Assembly: GCA_002499525.1 (NCBI GenBank)
Contig: DAMC01000001.1
Span: 1-9,002 of the forward strand
Source of the DNA: Nitrosopumilales archaeon UBA218
Lineage (GTDB): Archaea > Thermoproteota > Nitrososphaeria > Nitrososphaerales > Nitrosopumilaceae
Length of the DNA: 9,002 nt
Reading direction: 5' to 3'
The notes under the pieces are model-generated. The model ran no database searches, was not told the origin of the DNA, and saw only the letters and a program-made list of their open reading frames with translations. Positions 5,645 through 9,002 of the stretch are shown one piece after another. The position numbers and the translations under genes are program-made. Each line of letters starts with the position of its first letter. The first letter of the stretch is position 1.

Positions 5645-6791
5645 TTTGTTTCCCTCCTTTGATAAGAGAATCAAGCTCATTGAAAACAAATTTGCAGTCA
5701 TACGGGCCAGGCGAGGCTTCCGGATGGAATTGCACTGCAATTATTTTCTTGAGCTTGTGTCGAATACCTTCGACTGTGTTATCGTCAGTGTTTGTAAACC
5801 ACAAGTCAAAATCTGTTTTTCCAAGCGAGTTAGGATCTATGCAGTATCCGTGGTTTTGGGATGTGACATAGACTTGGTTGTTTTGCAAATTAAGACATGA
5901 CTTGTTTTGACCCCGGTGGCCGTACTTTAGCTTGTACGTATTTGCACCACCCGCTAGGCCGATTATTTGTGCACCAAGACATATTCCAAGTGTGGGAACA
6001 TCGTTTTGAATCAGATTCTTTGCAGTCTCTATTGTTTCAGGACATGCCTCTGGGTCTCCCGGTCCATTACTCAAGACTACTCCCTTTGGATTGTGTTTCA
6101 TAATATCAGAATAACTAGTGTTCCATGGCACCTTTACCACCCTGTATCCCAGGTCACGTACATTTCGAAGAATTGCATTTTTGACTCCGGTATCCACTAC
6201 GACCACACAGTCCTGCTCTTTTCCAAATGACTGGACTTGTTTTGTAGAAACTACATCCATGAATTTTTCGTCATTGTATGATTTGGCAGCTGCAAGCTGC
6301 TTTTTGATACTTTCAACATCAATATCAGAATCAGAGACAGTCAGTGCGGCCATCGTAACACCGCTAGTTCTCAGTATTTTGGTTAGCTCCCTTGTATCAA
6401 TATCAGAGATTCCCGGAACTCCTTCCTTGTGCATCCATTCATCTAGTGTCATGGACAGATTCCAGTGGCTTGCAATCTCGGATAGCTCATGCACGACCAG
6501 ACCTCGAGCCTGAATACGCTCGGATTCAAAGAATTGCGATATTCCAGATTCGTCGTTTTGTGACGGGTCTGGTACGCCATAGTTTCCAACCAGTGGATAT
6601 GTGAGTGTCAGGATTTGCCCTGAATATGACGGGTCAGTCAGGGTTTCGACATACCCAACCATTCCAGTATTGAATACTAGTTCACCAAATATGGTCTTGG
6701 AAGCGCCAAAACCTTTGCCGGTTAGAATTGTGCCATCAGATAAGATCAGTTGTGCTTTCTTGTTTGCAAACTGGGATTTTTTTATTGAAAT
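5634..6791 (-). CDS. carA: Carbamoyl phosphate synthetase small (glutaminase) subunit
   Basis: CarA hydrolyses glutamine and passes ammonia to CarB. Counting from AUU 6791, the protein has 385 residues, close to the usual 370-385. The N-terminal CPSase domain shows LILSDGTILTGKGFG, FGELVFNTGMVGYVETLTDPSY, LTYPLVGNYG and GISDIDTRELT. The C-terminal class I glutamine amidotransferase domain has the nucleophile in GICLGAQ (Cys about 271) and the His-Glu pair in QFHPEASPGP (about 356 and 358). The residue after GICLG is Ala where His is usual (GICLGHQ). ATG 6662 lies inside the conserved NTGMVGY motif and cannot be the true start; the frame stays open back to TAA at 6825-6827 without any ATG, GTG or TTG. 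GGAGGG lies 5 nt before AUU 6791; AUA 6785 is an alternative. carA overlaps the carB start by 11 nt, so translation is probably coupled. Confidence 0.93.
   Translation of the reverse strand: MSIKKSQFANKKAQLILSDGTILTGKGFGASKTIFGELVFNTGMVGYVETLTDPSYSGQILTLTYPLVGNYGVPDPSQNDESGISQFFESERIQARGLVVHELSEIASHWNLSMTLDEWMHKEGVPGISDIDTRELTKILRTSGVTMAALTVSDSDIDVESIKKQLAAAKSYNDEKFMDVVSTKQVQSFGKEQDCVVVVDTGVKNAILRNVRDLGYRVVKVPWNTSYSDIMKHNPKGVVLSNGPGDPEACPETIETAKNLIQNDVPTLGICLGAQIIGLAGGANTYKLKYGHRGQNKSCLNLQNNQVYVTSQNHGYCIDPNSLGKTDFDLWFTNTDDNTVEGIRHKLKKIIAVQFHPEASPGPYDCKFVFNELDSLIKGGKQNQK
5652..5657 (-). promoter_or_regulatory. Shine-Dalgarno GGAGGG before carB
   Basis: GGAGGG on the minus strand lies inside the last codons of carA (KGGKQNQK). 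It is 7 nt before AUC 5644, the codon that gives IKNETLKKILVLG in the CarB frame. The nearby ATG that overlaps the carA stop (ATGA) is in a frame that closes after three codons, so this site points to a non-AUG start for carB. Confidence 0.6.
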
Positions 6792-6796
6792 TGTGA

Positions 6797-6802
6797 CCCT
6801 CC
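6797..6802 (-). promoter_or_regulatory. Shine-Dalgarno GGAGGG before carA
   Basis: This minus-strand GGAGGG is followed by TCACA and then AUU 6791 in the CarA frame. No ATG exists in any frame in the roughly 100 nt upstream of the conserved CarA sequence, so this site decides the choice of a non-AUG start. Confidence 0.55.
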
Positions 6803-6820
6803 GTGTTTGGATTTCAGAGA

Positions 6821-6832
6821 TGATTTAAGTTT
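6821..6832 (-). promoter_or_regulatory. Possible TATA box of the carAB operon
   Basis: The minus strand reads AAACTTAAATC here, an archaeal TATA-like element in the gap between cdvC and carA. It predicts a start of transcription near 6800, which would leave a leader of only about ten bases and cut into the GGAGGG. An earlier start from other AT-rich sequence (for example TTTTTAG near 6850-6856) is equally possible. Confidence 0.3.
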
Positions 6833-6874
6833 TATTGCAAGTACAGCGATCTAAAAATGAAATTTGGTTTTGGG

Positions 6875-6881
6875 AAAAAAA
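6875..6881 (-). terminator. Oligo-T terminator after cdvC
   Basis: Seven Ts on the minus strand (TATTTTTTTCCC) follow the cdvC stop by five bases. This separates the cell-division cluster from the carAB operon on the same strand. Confidence 0.55.
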
Positions 6882-6886
6882 TACTT

Positions 6887-8086
6887 CTACAGAGCCCGGA
6901 ATTGCTCGCTCCACTTGTAGTAGGCCCGAATCATGTCCATTGAGACACTGGGCTTTCTTCTTGACATTATTTCCTTAAAGTCAGAAATTGTAAGGGTACG
7001 AGGTTGTGGAAGTGCCTCGCCTGCGATTGGCTCATGATAGCCTGGTTGTGTGAACAATTCGTTGACTATGCGGAGTTGTACTGATTGGCAGACGTCCTTT
7101 ACATCGGATGCCGAGTATCCATCGAACAGTTTTGCAAGCTCCATTGGCTTTACCTTGTCATCCTTTTTGAGTTGTGACGTGTATAACTCGAATAATGCCT
7201 CTCTTGCCTCTAGTGTCGGCAATGGGACATAGACTCTTTTTTGGAATCTTCTCAAGAATGGCCAGTCAAGTGACCATGGCTTGTTGGTTGCACCTATGAC
7301 ATACATTTTGATGTCTTTGCCTTTGCCGTTGATTCCGTCCATTTCTGTTAGGAATTGGTTCTTTGTTCTGACCTCGCCGCCAACTTCAGAGTTGCGGTTG
7401 CCCAACAGTGAATCGATTTCATCAATGAATAGAATTACTGGTTTGTTTTCCTTTTCAGCATAGCCTCTTGCAAGCTTGAATACTTTGGAGACGTTTTTTT
7501 CTGCCTCGCCAAGCCATTTTGACATCATTGAGGCTGCGTCAACTACGATAAAGTATCCGTCAATTTCGTTTGCAGTTGCTGCTGCAAGTACTGTTTTTCC
7601 GCATCCTGGTGGTCCATACAAGAGTATGCCTCTTGGCCATCCAAGTGGGAACAGGTCTGCTCTTTGTGTAGGATAAACGATTGATTCGCGTAGAGCGTTT
7701 TTGGCATCGTCCAGTCCGATTACCTCTTTCCAGGTAACGTCTGGCTTTTCCTTCATTACTAGATCATCAAAATTGTCCTCGTCCTTTTTCTTTTCAAGTT
7801 GAGCCTTTTGTTCTGCAGGTGTTGCGTTGGGGTCTACTGCTGGCTCGACATCTACGCCGTGGCTCATTTGCAGTGCCTTGATTCTGTTTTCGTATGCTCT
7901 GCAGCGCTCAGTGTAAACCTTGTTTAGTTTGTTATCTGGGTATAATTGGATTAATTTTACAAGAGAATCGATTGCCTTTTGGTAATTAGCAATTGCCATT
8001 CCGCGTGCACCTTGCGAATCAAGTTTAATTGCATCTGATGCGTATTTTGATGCATTATTTTCTAGTTCTTGTGGTGCTAAACTCAT
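6887..8086 (-). CDS. cdvC: CdvC, Vps4-like AAA ATPase of the Cdv/ESCRT cell-division system
   Basis: This 399-residue ATPase remodels and disassembles ESCRT-III (CdvB-type) filaments during archaeal cell division. Residues of about 5-75 form an MIT domain of three helices (LENNASKYASDAIKLDSQG, IANYQKAIDSLVKLIQLYP, KVYTERCRAYENRIKAL), which binds ESCRT-III tails. A charged linker follows (about 80-115). The AAA core shows Walker A GPPGCGKT (158-165), pore loop KWLGEAEKNV (190-199), Walker B ILFIDEID (218-225) with SLLGNRN after it, sensor 1 GATN (265-268), and arginine fingers in LRRFQKRVYVPLP (Arg 279-280). The C-terminal helix RAYYKWSEQF matches the Vps4 end. All catalytic residues are present. 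ATG 8086 starts two bases after the stop of the upstream gene, with AGGT about 9 nt before it, so the genes are surely co-transcribed. Confidence 0.96.
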   Translation of the reverse strand: MSLAPQELENNASKYASDAIKLDSQGARGMAIANYQKAIDSLVKLIQLYPDNKLNKVYTERCRAYENRIKALQMSHGVDVEPAVDPNATPAEQKAQLEKKKDEDNFDDLVMKEKPDVTWKEVIGLDDAKNALRESIVYPTQRADLFPLGWPRGILLYGPPGCGKTVLAAATANEIDGYFIVVDAASMMSKWLGEAEKNVSKVFKLARGYAEKENKPVILFIDEIDSLLGNRNSEVGGEVRTKNQFLTEMDGINGKGKDIKMYVIGATNKPWSLDWPFLRRFQKRVYVPLPTLEAREALFELYTSQLKKDDKVKPMELAKLFDGYSASDVKDVCQSVQLRIVNELFTQPGYHEPIAGEALPQPRTLTISDFKEIMSRRKPSVSMDMIRAYYKWSEQFRAL

Positions 8087-8088
8087 TT

Positions 8089-8553
8089 CTATACTACCTG
8101 CTCTAGTTGAGGTTTAGATTTTTCTTGGTATTCTTGATTGTTAATATCGTTGACAAATTTTGTTAAATTTATTGTACCTTCTTTTTCTCCGCCAAATGAC
8201 AGGTTATTAGACACCTCTGTTTTTGCCGACTCTATTTCAGAAACAGATGATTTTGCAGATATGATCAGTTCTTGGATTTGATCATTTACCTCGCCAATTG
8301 AGACTGTCCAGTTTTTCATCATGTCCACAAATTCAGACAATAACGAGTAGGCTTCCTTTTTGCCGTGGTGTTTTAGGAGGATTTGCTCGGCCAGTGCAAG
8401 TATGGAATCAAAGTCTTCTAGTTCTTCCTTGGTCAGGTGGTTAATTTTTGACTCATAGTTTGGGTTTGTCTCTAGGATTTTTTTTCGAACCAGTCCAGAA
8501 ATGTGCCTGACTTTGCCCAAATCACGCTCAAAATGGCTATTTTCAAAGTTCAT
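8089..8553 (-). CDS. Unknown helical protein between ESCRT-III-like gene and cdvC
   Basis: I do not recognise this 154-residue protein. It has no signal peptide, membrane segment or cysteine motif. Residues of about 10-125 look helical, with two long amphipathic stretches (EELEDFDSILALAEQILLKHHGKKEAYSLL in pieces, and NDQIQELIISAKSSVSEIES). The motif VDMMKNWTVSIGEVNDQI in the middle may join them. The C-terminal 35 residues (GGEKEGTINL... to the end) are polar and probably flexible, ending KPQLEQVV, a place where ESCRT-III proteins carry MIT-binding motifs, although no clear motif is visible. The gene is 11 nt after the ESCRT-III-like gene and 2 nt before cdvC, so it should be made together with them. 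Its role in division is inferred from this position only. Confidence 0.8.
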   Translation of the reverse strand: MNFENSHFERDLGKVRHISGLVRKKILETNPNYESKINHLTKEELEDFDSILALAEQILLKHHGKKEAYSLLSEFVDMMKNWTVSIGEVNDQIQELIISAKSSVSEIESAKTEVSNNLSFGGEKEGTINLTKFVNDINNQEYQEKSKPQLEQVV

Positions 8554-8564
8554 AGTTGGCTTTT

Positions 8565-9002
8565 TTAAAAATCAAGATTAGGGTACTGCTTGCGGATTTT
8601 AGATTCGGCTATCAAATTAAGCTCAGCTAGGATTTGTTTGGACTCGGAGTTTGCCTGCTTGAAATCAAACTTTGACTCCAAGAGGCTCCCCGAATCCACA
8701 ACAATGCTGCCCAATGAAGTCGATAGTTCCACCAAATCGTTTCGAGTTGATGGAACCAGTCCGTAGATATTCGAGTTTATCATGCGGATTAGTGAAACAA
8801 ACGGCAAAATCTGCTCAATGCCGGAGATTTGAGATACTGCAATTAGGCTGCTTTTTACTGACCTGATTGCCTCTATTGCAACTAGAACGCTTGATTCAAC
8901 TTCAAGATGCTTTGCAAATTCAGCGTTTTCAGGCGAATCCAAGTGCAAGTATAACTGTAAATTGGAATTGTGAATGCTAGTGCCTGCGGCCTCTAGTTTT
9001 TC
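8565..9002 (-). CDS. ESCRT-III (Snf7/CdvB)-like protein, N-terminus outside window
   Basis: The frame is open from the right edge to TAA 8565, giving the last 145 residues; the TTG at 8948 is internal, not a start. The visible part begins EKLEAAGTSIHNSNLQLYLHL. The next segment has the ESCRT-III pattern of a long amphipathic helix followed by a kinked pair: VLVAIEAIRSVKSSL, then ILPFVSLIRMINSNIYGLVP, then NDLVELSTSLGSIVVDSG. This matches CdvB proteins, where xAIERLE..., LxPAxxxIxxIxxxLxxVxPE and LxxLxxxLxxxxxxxG occur in the same order. CdvB-type proteins polymerise at the membrane neck and are pulled apart by CdvC. The tail (QANSESKQILAELNLIAESKIRKQYPNLDF) is helical and could carry an MIT-binding segment. 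The tandem with cdvC supports the call. The paralogue (CdvB, B1 or B2 type) cannot be named from a fragment. Confidence 0.72.
   Translation of the reverse strand, partial: EKLEAAGTSIHNSNLQLYLHLDSPENAEFAKHLEVESSVLVAIEAIRSVKSSLIAVSQISGIEQILPFVSLIRMINSNIYGLVPSTRNDLVELSTSLGSIVVDSGSLLESKFDFKQANSESKQILAELNLIAESKIRKQYPNLDF

Noticed and set aside
1..9002. tRNA, rRNA, CRISPR, insertion sequence or prophage features
   Set aside because: Reading both strands I saw no cloverleaf with a TTCRA arm, no spaced direct repeats, no transposase and no terminal inverted repeats.

Overview
The window looks like a chromosomal segment of an ammonia-oxidising archaeon of the Nitrososphaerota (Thaumarchaeota), probably a Nitrosopumilales member of moderate GC. 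The pointers are a Vps4-type CdvC ATPase beside an ESCRT-III-like protein, the style of a CxxC-x17-CxxC mini zinc ribbon, a PepSY/winged-helix pair, archaeal TATA-like promoters about 25 nt upstream of start codons, and a probable archaeal bulge-helix-bulge (BHB) intron. The lineage is inferred from gene content, not from a marker RNA; no tRNA or rRNA was seen.

Layout. 1-490 (+): the 3' end of an unrecognised gene, then a 49-residue zinc-ribbon protein, probably leaderless. 513-1669 (-): an unknown helical protein, a two-helix membrane protein and a winged-helix regulator. 1827-2366 (+): a secreted PepSY protein with a Gly/His/Met-rich tail. The palindrome GTAAC-N3-GTTAC occurs both before the membrane protein gene and before the PepSY gene, so these genes probably form a small regulon under the nearby regulator. 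2384-6791 (-): carA-carB, encoding both subunits of glutamine-dependent carbamoyl phosphate synthetase (pyrimidine and arginine synthesis). 6887-9002 (-): a cell-division cluster with an ESCRT-III-like protein (cut by the window edge), an unknown helical protein and the CdvC ATPase with its MIT domain.

The main discovery is in carB. The conserved N-terminus of CarB is encoded in frame upstream of the longest open frame, but 21 nt containing two UAA codons interrupt it, exactly between the conserved ...GEAGE and FDYSG... The insert and its flanks fold into a BHB-like structure: a 4-bp central helix, two 3-nt bulges and a 4-bp intron helix. Cutting after the second base of each bulge, as the archaeal tRNA splicing endonuclease does, removes exactly the 21 nt and restores a full-length CarB. 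This is a strong candidate for a tiny protein-coding archaeal intron in an essential metabolic gene. In addition, neither carA nor carB has a suitable AUG: each has a GGAGGG Shine-Dalgarno followed by AUU (carA) or AUC (carB) at normal spacing.
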